DNA of 10,482 bases from Larix sibirica (taxonomy: Eukaryota > Streptophyta > Pinopsida > Pinales > Pinaceae), in contig NWUY0300001064.1 in the NCBI GenBank assembly GCA_004151065.3, positions 27,725-38,206 on the forward strand. Direction: 5' to 3'. The number at the start of each line of letters is the position of its first letter. Within the stretch, counting starts at the first letter, position 1. Shown here one piece after another: positions 1 to 7,873 of this stretch. The notes below the pieces were generated by a model. The model worked only from the letters and a program-made list of their open reading frames with translations, was not told the origin of the DNA and did no database searches. The position numbers and the translations under genes are program-made.

Positions 1-2
1 TT

Positions 3-1262
3 ATCCACTTGATGCGCCCTTCATGCATGAATTTAGGCCATGCAGAGTCAACACCACTTTCTTCTTCTGATTTAATTGAGGAATTGCATCAATTGAGTGC
101 ACAATTAAGTTTGTTGAATGTCGAAAGAGATCACTAGAAGGAAATTACATCCTCGCATCACAAATGACGCATTCCCATGGAAATCCATAAGAAATGATTG
201 AAATAGGTAAAGGGTGAAGCATTTGAATATTGTAATAATCAATATGACACCATGTGGTCACTTAGAGAAAAAATAAATTAAATAAATAATTGAAAGAGGT
301 TAAGGAATGCCACAATGAGTAGAAAGAATAAATTCAAAATTTGAAACAAAAAGTAGTCAAGACCAGGGGGATTAGCTGCTAATTTGATAACATGCATACC
401 ATGGTCTCCTTTGTACACCATGTATATTAGGGAACAATGGCTCCATATATAGATTGAATGACTTATATTTGATTTGAAAGGAACGAGAAATGTATTATAT
501 GGGATCTATTTACGAACATTCCTAAAAGAAGAAATTTGATTTACGAATTATATATACATAATTATTCATTGTTGGACAATAGTTTATGGAACCCAAATTA
601 TTTTGTGGGGGAAATCAATCTTAAGAATTTTTGTCCTACTTGCAAAATAATATTAGGAGAGCTCAAGAGATGGAGTCATATAAAGGGGAAGAACTCAATG
701 CACCTTTATGGGTTCAACTGGAAACAACCACTATGGATGATATGGCAAGTGAAAGTAATTAAAAGGTTTTTTAATCCTCTCATAAGAGACATCATTGCCA
801 CTAAATAGTTTTCAAAAGTTGTTGAATTTATCGATTGTCATACCAAATAAATTGAAAATGTAGTTCAAAGTTGTTAGAACGGACGAGGGGAGATCACACA
901 TGAGTTCAGACAATGAGAAATCTACCCAATATCAATAATTCACTCTATATGAGCTGAATGTATATCAAAATTGTCAATGGATTGGGTTTGCATTGGTTGG
1001 GGATCAAGTTTAATTTTCCACTATTGTTATTTCCCATCGAGATTGGAGAAGTGATACGTCTCTCCATAAGGACATAGATAGAAGGAGAAGACAAATGATT
1101 ATAGATTTGAGGGGTTTTCATTTAGCAGAGGTTTACATCCAATTCATTTTTTATGGACTCAACTAGGTTATCCACAATAAATTACATAAATCTCAATTTG
1201 ATTATGATTTTGACTAATTCATTCCACAAGGGATGTGAAATATGCTAAGTTGGGGGGCATGA
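3..1262 (+). pseudogene. Decayed protein of unknown family, probably a 3'-terminal retroelement ORF
   Basis: I do not recognise this protein. Three stretches read as coherent protein. Frame 3-134 is open and Leu/Gln/Glu-rich around IEELHQLSAQLSLLN, which looks like a coiled coil; the same frame continues to about 450 with stops. Frame 473-808 is open for 112 codons and contains FCPTCK and GELKRW. Past the stop at 806 this second frame still reads plausibly, then the signal shifts to a third stretch from 915 to 1262 (WIGFALVGDQ, HRDWRSD, DRRRRQMI). That stretch has only five stops before the terminal TGA, and it ends in a G-run. In-frame stops and two frame changes show it is dead. The left edge is outside the window. 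Its place before a polypurine-like run suggests the last ORF of an LTR element, but that is inference. It shows no integrase, RT or zinc-knuckle signature. Confidence 0.4.
1248..1262 (+). other. Polypurine-tract-like run and possible LTR 5' edge
   Basis: AGTTGGGGGGCATGATGA contains six consecutive G (1252-1257), followed at once by CA and TGATGATCC. Plant gypsy elements often have a short purine run just before the TG that starts the 3' LTR, and the last ORF often stops there, as the upstream frame does here (TGA 1260-1262). I found no second copy of the following sequence in the window, so an LTR cannot be proven. It may be an ordinary G-run. Confidence 0.3.
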
Positions 1263-2040
1263 TGATCCTAATAATTCCCCTATTTTTATCATCTATTTTG
1301 TCATGATTCTTCCTTAATATTAAACATTAAAACCCTTTCTTTCCATGCTTTGATGAAATTCATACAAGTTTACCGCCTTTGAGACATTATGCATTCATAC
1401 TTGGAATTCATGTTCAATATATATTTTATTAAGATGAGAATAAAATGCATGAATTTACATGCTTGGAATTATTAGTAGTGTTCATTTTAGGTTACATGAT
1501 TATGCCACTCCTCATTTTTGTAGGACTCGTTAACAACTGGAGGAGTTATGATTGTTATTTTTTTCTTTTTTGGGGAGCACCCTGAAGAGTTTCTCATTAT
1601 AATGCATATGAGCTGTTGTGGAATCCTATTTAGATGCTATTGAGTTTACTACTTATTGAAGAGTCATGTGGTGTGCCCACATAGGAATCAAGTTTGATAC
1701 ATTATGCATGCATTCGAGATTTGAGGATTTTGTAAACATGTTCCTGTAAGATCATGAAAGTGCACACTTTCAAGATCCATGCTAATGAATTTATGAAGCA
1801 GTTGAACTACGACATATCTATTAGATTACTACCTCCTTTTGAGCAAGTTCTATATATTGTACCTTTCTAGGAGTGTTGTAGGGTCCTCCCATGGCTATGT
1901 TTCTCAAAAGATCTTATAGCATAATTGTCATCTACAACACTTTTTGAGAATATAAAACCTAGGGAATCTTATGAATTTTTCAAGGTATATGGTTACTCTT
2001 TACCTAATCGTACATGAATGCTTATTACATATAATACAAG
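1263..2040. other. No recognisable gene; possible LTR or leader/gag remnant
   Basis: This AT-rich stretch has no open frame of useful length and no protein motif I can name. If an LTR begins near 1260 it would run into here. A TATA-like AATATATATTTTATT lies near 1418, but no PBS-like 13-mer could be found. Fragments of plausible protein (for example FEDFVNMF near 1715 and ESYEFFKVYGYSLPN near 1966) hint at a decayed gag N-terminus preceding the zinc knuckles, without proof. Confidence 0.3.
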
Positions 2041-2190
2041 AATTCATAGTACTTATAATTGTAGATTTTACAGGATCTAATAGAAGGGATGGAGACGACC
2101 TCATTAAGTGTAGCAGTTGATTCATAGCCACAAGATGGTGTAGGCAAAGGTCAAGGAGGTAGCGACGGTGGAAGAACTAGGCTTGTTAGA

Positions 2191-2295
2191 AGTTACAATT
2201 ATGATGAGGTGTAGTGTATTGCCTACGTCTGCCCACTTCCTAGGTGATCATAGTGCAATATTTTTCTAGATGTTGGTCATGCTATTGAATATTGC
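2191..2295 (+). pseudogene. Gag nucleocapsid remnant with two tandem CCHC zinc knuckles
   Basis: Two 14-residue modules lie in one frame, seven codons apart, each with the C-x2-C-x4-H-x4-C spacing of retroelement nucleocapsids, which bind the element's RNA. In the first (2191-2232) only the last Cys (2230) survives; its other ligand positions read Ser, Tyr and Cys, with an internal stop. The second (2254-2295, C-N-I-F-L-D-V-G-H-A-I-E-Y-C) keeps Cys1, His and the last Cys, but the second Cys is Phe. It is followed by PNLIEK and a TAG at 2314, at a place where the family I recall has Trp. A Gly-rich basic stretch (GVGKGQGGSDGGR) precedes it, as is common. Spacing and context make the call strong even though neither finger could bind zinc. 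Confidence 0.75.
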
Positions 2296-2869
2296 CCAAA
2301 TTTGATTGAGAAATAGGAAGCTTGGGCATGATAAAGTGTTTCAAATTTGGAAAAGTCTAATCCTCATGGAGAGACAAAGCCAAAAATCAACACCATCACT
2401 TAAGATGTGTTTGGACTGGAATAGATGTTGCCAATACAATATGAGGTAATATATAGAAATCTTGCCTAGGTGCACTAATATTTGATGCGTGCAAAAAATT
2501 ATTTATTAAGGGATGCTCTCAAAATCATGTTTAAGAATATTTCTATATTTGCTAGCACACAAGTTGCGTAGAAGATTGTAGTTCCTATTACAAGACCCAT
2601 ATATGGTGCAAAAGGTTGTGGAAGAGTTCCATATGCGGAAGACCAAGATAATTCCATTAAAATTGCATTCTAATCATTTTGTTTATTTATTGATATCCTT
2701 GAACTAGATTGATTGATGAGAACGTTTCATACCTAACTCCATTGATTAGTAGGGGATGAAGAAGAGGATGCACTACCTGTTGTTGTTGATCTTCCAGAGA
2801 GACATTTTAAGAAGGGTAAAGTGGATAAAGAATATAATAGGGTGAGAATTTAGCTTGGATGCTTAGGTT
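2296..2869 (+). pseudogene. Spacer between nucleocapsid and protease, same frame, no domain recognised
   Basis: The zinc-knuckle frame continues with good coherence to about 2850. Examples are MRAKNYLLRDALKIMFKN near 2482, PITRPIYGAKGCGRVPYAE near 2586, and an acidic then basic stretch from GDEEEDALPVVVDLPE to FKKGKVDKEYNR (2753-2843). About a dozen stops interrupt it, many TAG or TAA in places that read naturally as Gln. I recognise no catalytic domain. In related plant elements the segment between knuckle and protease is a poorly conserved linker, which fits. Translation of an intact relative would be needed to confirm. Confidence 0.45.
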
Positions 2870-3143
2870 GATGGGTATGCTATCAAGGATATAATGTCAT
2901 ATCTAGGGTTTGACATCAATTTTTTTTTGGGAGGCAATGGGAAGACCAAAGCTAGGGTATTTTCCTATTTAGTTGTAGCTGGTAAACTGATACCACATAT
3001 TTCTTATTGGGAAATTGGAGAATGTGGAATATGGTTTGGTAGGAGTAAACATAATTATACATTGGGAAGTGGTTGTGATTGTGGATCAGAGAAACCCCTA
3101 CCCTACTTTGATAGGGATACATTGGATTTTGACAATAGCATGC
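2870..3143 (+). pseudogene. Retroviral-type aspartic protease remnant
   Basis: The active-site stretch is read in the frame of 2870 as GYAIKDIMSYLGFDINFF. The position of the catalytic Asp of the D-x-G motif appears to be Tyr (TAT, 2900-2902), followed by L-G. A run of nine T (2920-2928) then marks a frameshift; the signal resumes as WEAMGRPKLGYFPI and continues with IGKLENVE to the conserved end NPYPTLIGIHW (3093-3125). After this a second break moves the signal to the frame of 3139 (IDLKSDTMTFEADG). A protease of this kind would cut the element's own polyprotein. Length from active site to GIHW is normal. Loss of the Asp, three stops near 2970-2990 and two frameshifts make it inactive. The open frames 2894-3157 and 3169-3387 are only parts of it. 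Confidence 0.7.
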
Positions 3144-4012
3144 CATTATTGACTTAAAGAGTGATACCATGACATTTGAGGCTGATGGTACTAGAGTGAT
3201 GCAACCATTAAATCCTTACCAAGGACTGCGATATATGGATCCTATTGAAGATGATTTTGAAGACACAATGCTTAATCATATTTGCAATTTAATAGTAGGA
3301 AGGAGAGATGACTATATTAACCCTATTTCAAGTGGTTCAATTATTTGGAAAATCAATCACTCTTTTGATAGTTATTTGGAAGAATAAATGTATCATTGGA
3401 AGTACTATAATCATGAGTTGTCTACTAGAAAGTGTGTTATAGTAAAGTCTATCATTTCATTGCTACAAAGTTGTGGGACCCTCATATATGATGGGATGGG
3501 AAATATGTAGTATTTATTGGATGCAATGGAATATAAATTTTAAGGGGAGCAACATATACCTACTTTGGATATGGTTATGAACTCTACACATATTGATTGG
3601 TGGGTTACACATAAGGAGAACCACACTTCATTGAATTTAGATGAACCAACAACGATCTATAGTTTTGTTTCCTCTGCCAAGTTCTAATGCTAGGACCTAT
3701 CCTTAAACAACAGGGAAGGTAGGGTATTTAGTTTGAATTTTGGGTGGATAAATTATTTCACACCCTAGGTCCAATCCTTGAGCTTGATACTTACATGAGG
3801 AGTGTGGAAGGTAGACAAGAGAATGGGCTATGCTTCAAGAACATGTTTATACTACTTTATTTTATATTGGTAAAAATATTCAAATCACAACAACATTAAT
3901 GCCCATTAAGGAAATTTTTTATTTTACCGATATGTTGCAACATCGGATCCCTACTAGAATTTTCCATGACACCATAAAATGGCCACTCTTAAGGATTAGA
4001 TCAAGAGTTTAA
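3139..4012 (+). pseudogene. Capsid/Gag-like domain lying between protease and reverse transcriptase
   Basis: After the protease the frame of 3139 stays coherent to 3685 with only three internal stops (3385, 3508, 3541). It carries PLNPYQGLRY, GRRDDYINP (3298-3324), a stretch matching a helical linker, then DAMEYKF and WWVTHKE (3598-3618). The signal continues in another frame as FHTLGPI (3756-3776), and in a third as YLHEE (3788-3802), TREWAMLQEHV and IKEIFYF. Trp-Trp followed by His-Lys, then a HTL...WYL segment about 60 residues later, is the pattern of the retrotransposon gag (capsid) fold. The Trp before YLHEE is a TGA (3785). I infer a structural, not enzymatic, role. This order is unusual and is described under findings. 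Function rests on motif resemblance, not on an alignment I could run. Confidence 0.55.
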
Positions 4013-4043
4013 TGAATCACTTTGTTGTAGTAAGATACTATAT

Positions 4044-5137
4044 GATGATGGAGATGTGGATGATATAGATGAGTTATGCCACTTTACTTTCTAGAAGTAT
4101 GAATACTACAAATAACTATGGGATACCACTAAAGATGTAGTAGAAAATCTGTATGAATAGCTTGCAAAGTTGTGAAAGATCAATTTAGAGAGTGAAGAGA
4201 ATCTCAAGGTTGATTTAGTTGGAGATTATTGGGACAAGTAGACTATGTTTGATATTGCAACAATATTGAAGGATTATGAGGATCTTTTTCCCTAAATATT
4301 TATGGAAATGAAAGGTATTAAAGGAGAATAGGGAGAAATAAAAATTGAGTTGCGGATAGATGCAAAGACAATCAAATGACGTCTTTATTGACTCAACCCG
4401 CAAGTCAAAGAGAAGGTAAAGAAGGAAATTGATTTCATGTTGATTTATATCTAAGGTTTCCTATGGATGAATAAGATGGTTTAGTCCTATAGTGATCAAA
4501 ATTAAGAAAGGTATATATGACATTTAGGATTTTGTTGACTTTAGAGGTCTTAATTCTATATGTGTTCATGCCCCATTTCCAACAACTTTTATTGATGAGG
4601 TATTAGATCAAGTTGTAGGTAAGGAGGCATACTATTTTATTAATGGTATTTTAGGATATCACTAGGTTCAAATTGAAAACATGATAATAAGAATACCACC
4701 TTCATGATTGAATAGGGTTATTTTACTTATAAGATGATGTCTTTTGGGTTGAAGAATGCCCAGGTTGTTTTTTATTGCATTGTAATAACAAATTTCCAAG
4801 ACTATATTCACAAGTTCTTAGAAGTTTATTTGGATGACGATATAGTATATAGATTATTGAAGGATGACATAACAATGTTGAAATTAATGTTTGATTGTTG
4901 AAAGTAGCTTCAAATTTCCCTCAATCCGAAGAAGTGCTTTTTTTCACACCTTTTGGAACATTGTTAAGATAAATTGTTTGCAAGGAAGGTGTACTGGTGG
5001 AGCCAAGTAAGTTAATAGTGATTCTGAATTTACAAGTCCTAACCAAAATTAAGATTCTATGCTCCACTTTGGGACACACTAGGTACTATAGGAGGTTTAT
5101 CCACAACTATGTGTCCATCATATAATCAATGGAGAAG
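4044..5137 (+). pseudogene. Ty3/gypsy reverse transcriptase remnant, truncated after the thumb/connection
   Basis: The linker before the RT reads DDGDVDDIDELCHF, GDYWDK (4221-4238), DYEDLF, then LNP with VKEKVKKEIDFML (4404-4442). The RT follows: WFSPIVI (4477), DFVDFRGLN (4528-4554), PFPTTFIDEVLD, FINGILGYH (4636-4662), MSFGLKNAQ (4737-4763), the catalytic box YLDD (4827-4838), ISLNPKKC (4914-4937), and TLGHTRYYRRFIHNY (5066-5110). The enzyme would copy element RNA to DNA. The first catalytic Asp, normally in the F-x-D-x-x-S-G-Y-H motif, is Asn (4642-4644). Frame changes occur between 4450 and 4477, near 4681-4691, and in a run of seven T (4938-4944). Stops at 4377 and 4389 occupy usual Arg positions. 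After SMEK (5126-5137) the match ends sharply, with no RNase H or integrase downstream. Confidence 0.88.
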
Positions 5138-5326
5138 TCGTAATACCCTAGTCCCAATCCTCTGGATGCTATACTTTTGATATTAAATTTGTTTTAAAAT
5201 GCTCCACATAAACAATATTTTCATACCATGAGGTAGAAATATCATGTTAATTGTAAATAATTGTGGGTATGGAAATTTTGCAATTAATAAAACAACCAAC
5301 ACTTACTGAGCATGAGCACCTAAAGG
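5138..5326. other. Unidentified AT-rich segment abutting the broken gypsy pol
   Basis: The RT signal stops at 5137, inside TCGTAATACCCTAGTCCC. The following 190 bases have no coherent frame in either direction. If the neighbouring primer-binding-site look-alike is real, this would be the untranslated leader of a minus-strand LTR element inserted into the gypsy pol; that is inference. Confidence 0.3.
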
Positions 5327-5339
5327 GGCTATGATACCA
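5327..5339 (-). promoter_or_regulatory. Primer-binding-site-like sequence (initiator tRNA-Met), minus strand
   Basis: Plus-strand GGCTATGATACCA reads on the minus strand as TGGTATCATAGCC. Most plant Ty1/copia elements use the 3' end of initiator tRNA-Met as primer (TGGTATCAGAGCC); this is 12 of 13 with one difference. In that orientation a 5' LTR would lie at higher coordinates and end near 5340. The adjoining minus-strand bases read CCCCTCTTG, not a clean CA end, so the LTR boundary is not confirmed. Confidence 0.4.
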
Positions 5340-6640
5340 CAAGAGGGGAAATATGAGGGAGCCTAAGGGTATGTTAATGTGCCTTATACATTTTTCCAAT
5401 ATCAAACCCATCACTCAATTATCAGGTTGCACCTATCATATTGTTTGAATGGAGAAAAATATAGTGGAGTCAACCATTTTAGAGAGCTAGTTTTGGGGAG
5501 AGGTGTAATGAAGAGAAAAATAGTTTTGAACTTGAAAATAGAAGACTACCATAATGCGAAACATGATAGGCATGAAATGAATCCATTAGAGCCTTAGAAT
5601 GAGCCATCAACCAAGAGAAACTTTGCTGGTAGTGAATGGACACAAATCTAAATCAATTTTATGCCACACTAAAGGGTACTAGAGGGAGATAATTCTAAAG
5701 GACTGTTGAGTAGAGAAAGAAGAGCCTCTCCTTGTGTTGTAAGGGCATGTATTGTGGGAAAGAGCAACTAGTCCAATTTAAATCTTCAGTAGTAGATCAA
5801 TTTGAAAATTCTTTTCCTGTTTTGAGTAGAGAAACTACCTTAAGTTTTCTACATAATTCCTTCTTCACCCTGCTGATATCATAACTTAGCTAGGGGGAAA
5901 TATCTCATATTATCTATGGTTGGGTGGAAATATCTCATTATTATTCAAGTTGGTGGTATTCAACATTCAAACAAGATAAGTATATCTTCATTATTTTGTA
6001 ATTTTCTAGTTATGTTATGAATAATAACTCTTCTTTGGCTTATTGTTTGTGTTATTGCTATGAATAGGATGTTATTTTGGAAATTATTACACATTTCTTT
6101 ATTTGTTTGTGGTATATTATTTCATCCATTTTCATAGTTAGGGGGTTAAAATATTTGCATGGGTATCCAAAATACTCAATCTTTGAAGGAGCTATGCTAT
6201 CTAGGTTCTTCCCTGTTGAATTACTTGGTCAATGCAAGACTTTTTCTCTCATATGTACAAATTGAGCTAAGAAAAATTATGTACTGCTCCGGCAGTAAAT
6301 AGATACCAAAGTTGACATATATCAAAAGAATTTCTATTTCAAACCTTTATGGAATGAACAAATTCTATATCAATTTCCTTATCAAGAATGATTTAGCATG
6401 AGCTATACTTTATAACAACTTATGAGATGTTGTAGATTAACATAAAAACCTAGAGGGTTTGGTTTTTGACTTTAACTAGGATCCACATAATGGATTTAAT
6501 ATTTGCAATTTTCTTCATAATTTATCTCAATGTGACACAAGGTAGATTTTACTTGGCATTAATTCCATAAGTTGTTCAACTATAGGTGTATATTCAATTT
6601 TGGAAGCCGTTAAGAATGTTTGGATCATGAACAACATTTA
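5340..6640. other. Non-coding AT-rich repeat-like DNA, possibly a minus-strand LTR
   Basis: No protein family could be recognised. The frame 5379-5597 (72 codons) continues past its stop to about 5775 with plausible sequence, such as NEPSTKRNFAGSEWTQI, but has no motif. The frame 6077-6265 looks like a chance opening in T-rich DNA. Adjoining the PBS-like site, part of this may be an LTR, but a partner copy is not in the window. Purine runs near 5893 and 6140 could be polypurine tracts. Confidence 0.25.
5892..5951 (+). repeat. Two-copy imperfect 30-bp tandem repeat
   Basis: GGAAATATCTCAT occurs at 5896-5908 and again at 5926-5938, each after a G-rich run (AGGGGG and GGGTGG). The remaining bases of the 30-bp units agree only partly, about 20 of 30 overall. 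Both copies lie just before CAAGTTGGTGGTATTCA. It could be a duplicated purine tract near an element end, or chance similarity. Confidence 0.35.
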
Positions 6641-7560
6641 GTTTGTGCCATCGATGGATGCATTTTTGTTTTATAAATTAAGATTGTGTCGGGGTCTCAA
6701 CATTCCACAAATCATCCGATAGTGAAAATCACACACATAGATATAAGATTAATCCAATGCACAAACAACTAGAAGAGAAACTGAAGTGTCGAGGTGATTA
6801 AACCCACACGTAGAAATATTATTTCAATAATGTACACATTTTAGATCATATAAGCCATGCATATGATGTGTATAAACCCCACGTGCATATGATAGTTACA
6901 CAACACTCAAATATGTATTAAAGCACAATGCACATGGGATGAGTTAATAACAAATAAAATGCACAGAGGAAAGGAACCCATGTGCACAAATACAAAACCC
7001 ATGCAAAGGTAGAGATATGAAAGGTAAGTGCATAGGATTCATGAACAAATATGCACAAGTTTGGTCTCAAATTCTATTTCTAACCAAAGAACCATGGAGA
7101 ATACAGTGTCTGCACTGCAACATGTCACCCAAGTTCATTTAGCATCACAAACAACAAATATTAGATTATTAAAGCTCTTGTAAATTGCCTTGTCAAATCC
7201 CATTAAGCACACAAATAAGGTAATTTTGGGATTGATAGGCATGGCAATAACATTTCTAATTGTGTTGTTCAAAGCGATAATCATGGCATTATTGTGCGTA
7301 TATTTACAAAGAAATTACCAGTTAGACAGTTGATGTCATTATAATGGAGTTGAAGGAGAAAGAAAAAATCTTCTAAAGAATATCAAGTCCGTGTGATGGG
7401 AAAAAAGAGGTCAATTGTCATTTTGGGAATATAAAAAATTACAACCATGAATAGGTTCACCTCAAAAGAATTGAACAAAATATTGATGGTTCAACTAAAT
7501 ATATATGAAGAAATTAGGAGGCTTTGCTTCCATTAGAAAATCACTATGTTAGTGAATATA
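6641..7560. other. No gene seen
   Basis: This stretch has frequent stops in all frames and no recognised motif. It is rich in short CA-containing words (ACACAT, GCACAA, CATGCA), with a 10-base direct repeat TGCATATGAT at 6857 and 6884. A CACGTG hexamer at 6880-6885 sits between no identifiable promoter and gene. The part from about 7300 might belong to the 5' region or ORF1 of the LINE that starts downstream, but nothing confirms it. Confidence 0.3.
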
Positions 7561-7873
7561 AACTCAATGATAAAAGGTTACTCTTTAGGTTTTCTTTAGA
7601 ACAACTTTGAAAAATGGAAAGGGTAGCCATAGACAAGGGATTGGGTTCGAAAATTTTTCCATAGGGGGATTTGGGGCGGAAAAAATGTTAGATTTCTTGA
7701 CTACAAAGGAGAGATAAAGGGGGGGTCTGGTGAAATATTTCTCCTCGGTGAGAACTCGAAGCTCTAAAAAGAAGTTGGTAGTTGAGGTGTGTCTGTAACT
7801 AACTGAAGGGTTTGTTTCGAGAGGTCCGAGGGAAATTAGAGCATAGAAGGCCCTTTCCATGGAAAATAAATGA
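7561..7873 (+). pseudogene. Possible C-terminal remnant of a LINE ORF1
   Basis: In the frame that ends ENK at the TGA of 7871-7873, the plus strand reads a basic stretch TRSSKKKLVVEV (about 7754-7789), then a Leu/Thr/Gly/Arg segment, with two stops (TAA about 7798, TAG about 7840). A Lys-rich tail just before ORF2 would fit a plant LINE ORF1. The stop overlaps the putative ORF2 start as ATGA (7870-7873), an arrangement used for reinitiation in some two-ORF elements. No zinc knuckle or RNA-binding motif is seen, so this rests mostly on position. The 91-codon minus-strand frame over the same bases looks like its shadow. Confidence 0.25.

Larger units (their letters stand above)
2143..5137 (+). 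mobile_element. Decayed, truncated Ty3/gypsy LTR retrotransposon (Gag-Pol remnant)
   Basis: In order on one strand lie a Gly-rich stretch (about 2143-2178), two CCHC zinc-knuckle relics, a retroviral-type aspartic protease relic, a capsid-like domain, and a Ty3/gypsy reverse transcriptase with an intact YLDD box. The signal crosses all three frames: frame of 2254 to about 2870, of 2870 to 2920, of 2928 to 3125, of 3139 to 3685, of 3741 to 3778, of 3779 to about 3990, of 4044 to about 4450, of 4477 to 4680, of 4692 to 4937, then of 4946 to 5137. The element therefore makes no product. It ends abruptly after the RT thumb/connection; RNase H, integrase and the 3' LTR are missing. The closest relatives I can recall are gypsy polyproteins of gymnosperms and other land plants. 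Start and left LTR are undetermined. Confidence 0.85.

Noticed and set aside
536-808. 90-codon plus-strand open frame as a stand-alone gene
   Set aside because: It begins at a TTG inside a longer open stretch (473-808), and its sequence sense continues past the stop, so it is a piece of a decayed larger protein.
2952-3170. 72-codon minus-strand frame
   Set aside because: It lies antisense to the protease relic, with no motif of its own; a shadow frame.
2894-3387. Open frames 2894-3157 and 3169-3387 as separate small genes
   Set aside because: They are frames of the broken protease and following Gag-like region; the first is out of frame with the protease after the T run.
4215-4403. 62-codon minus-strand frame
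   Set aside because: It lies antisense to a clear RT linker on the plus strand.
6661-6720. TGTCGGGGTCTCAACATTCC near 6687 as an LTR start
   Set aside because: It begins with TG and looks suggestive, but no matching end, target-site duplication or second copy is in the window.
6880-6885. CACGTG hexamer as a G-box promoter element
   Set aside because: A six-base palindrome is expected a few times in 10 kb, and no promoter or gene lies nearby.
7585-7860. 91-codon minus-strand frame as a gene
   Set aside because: It has no recognised domain, lies antisense to the region just before the LINE ORF2 start, and shows low-complexity Phe/Pro/Ser content typical of shadow frames.
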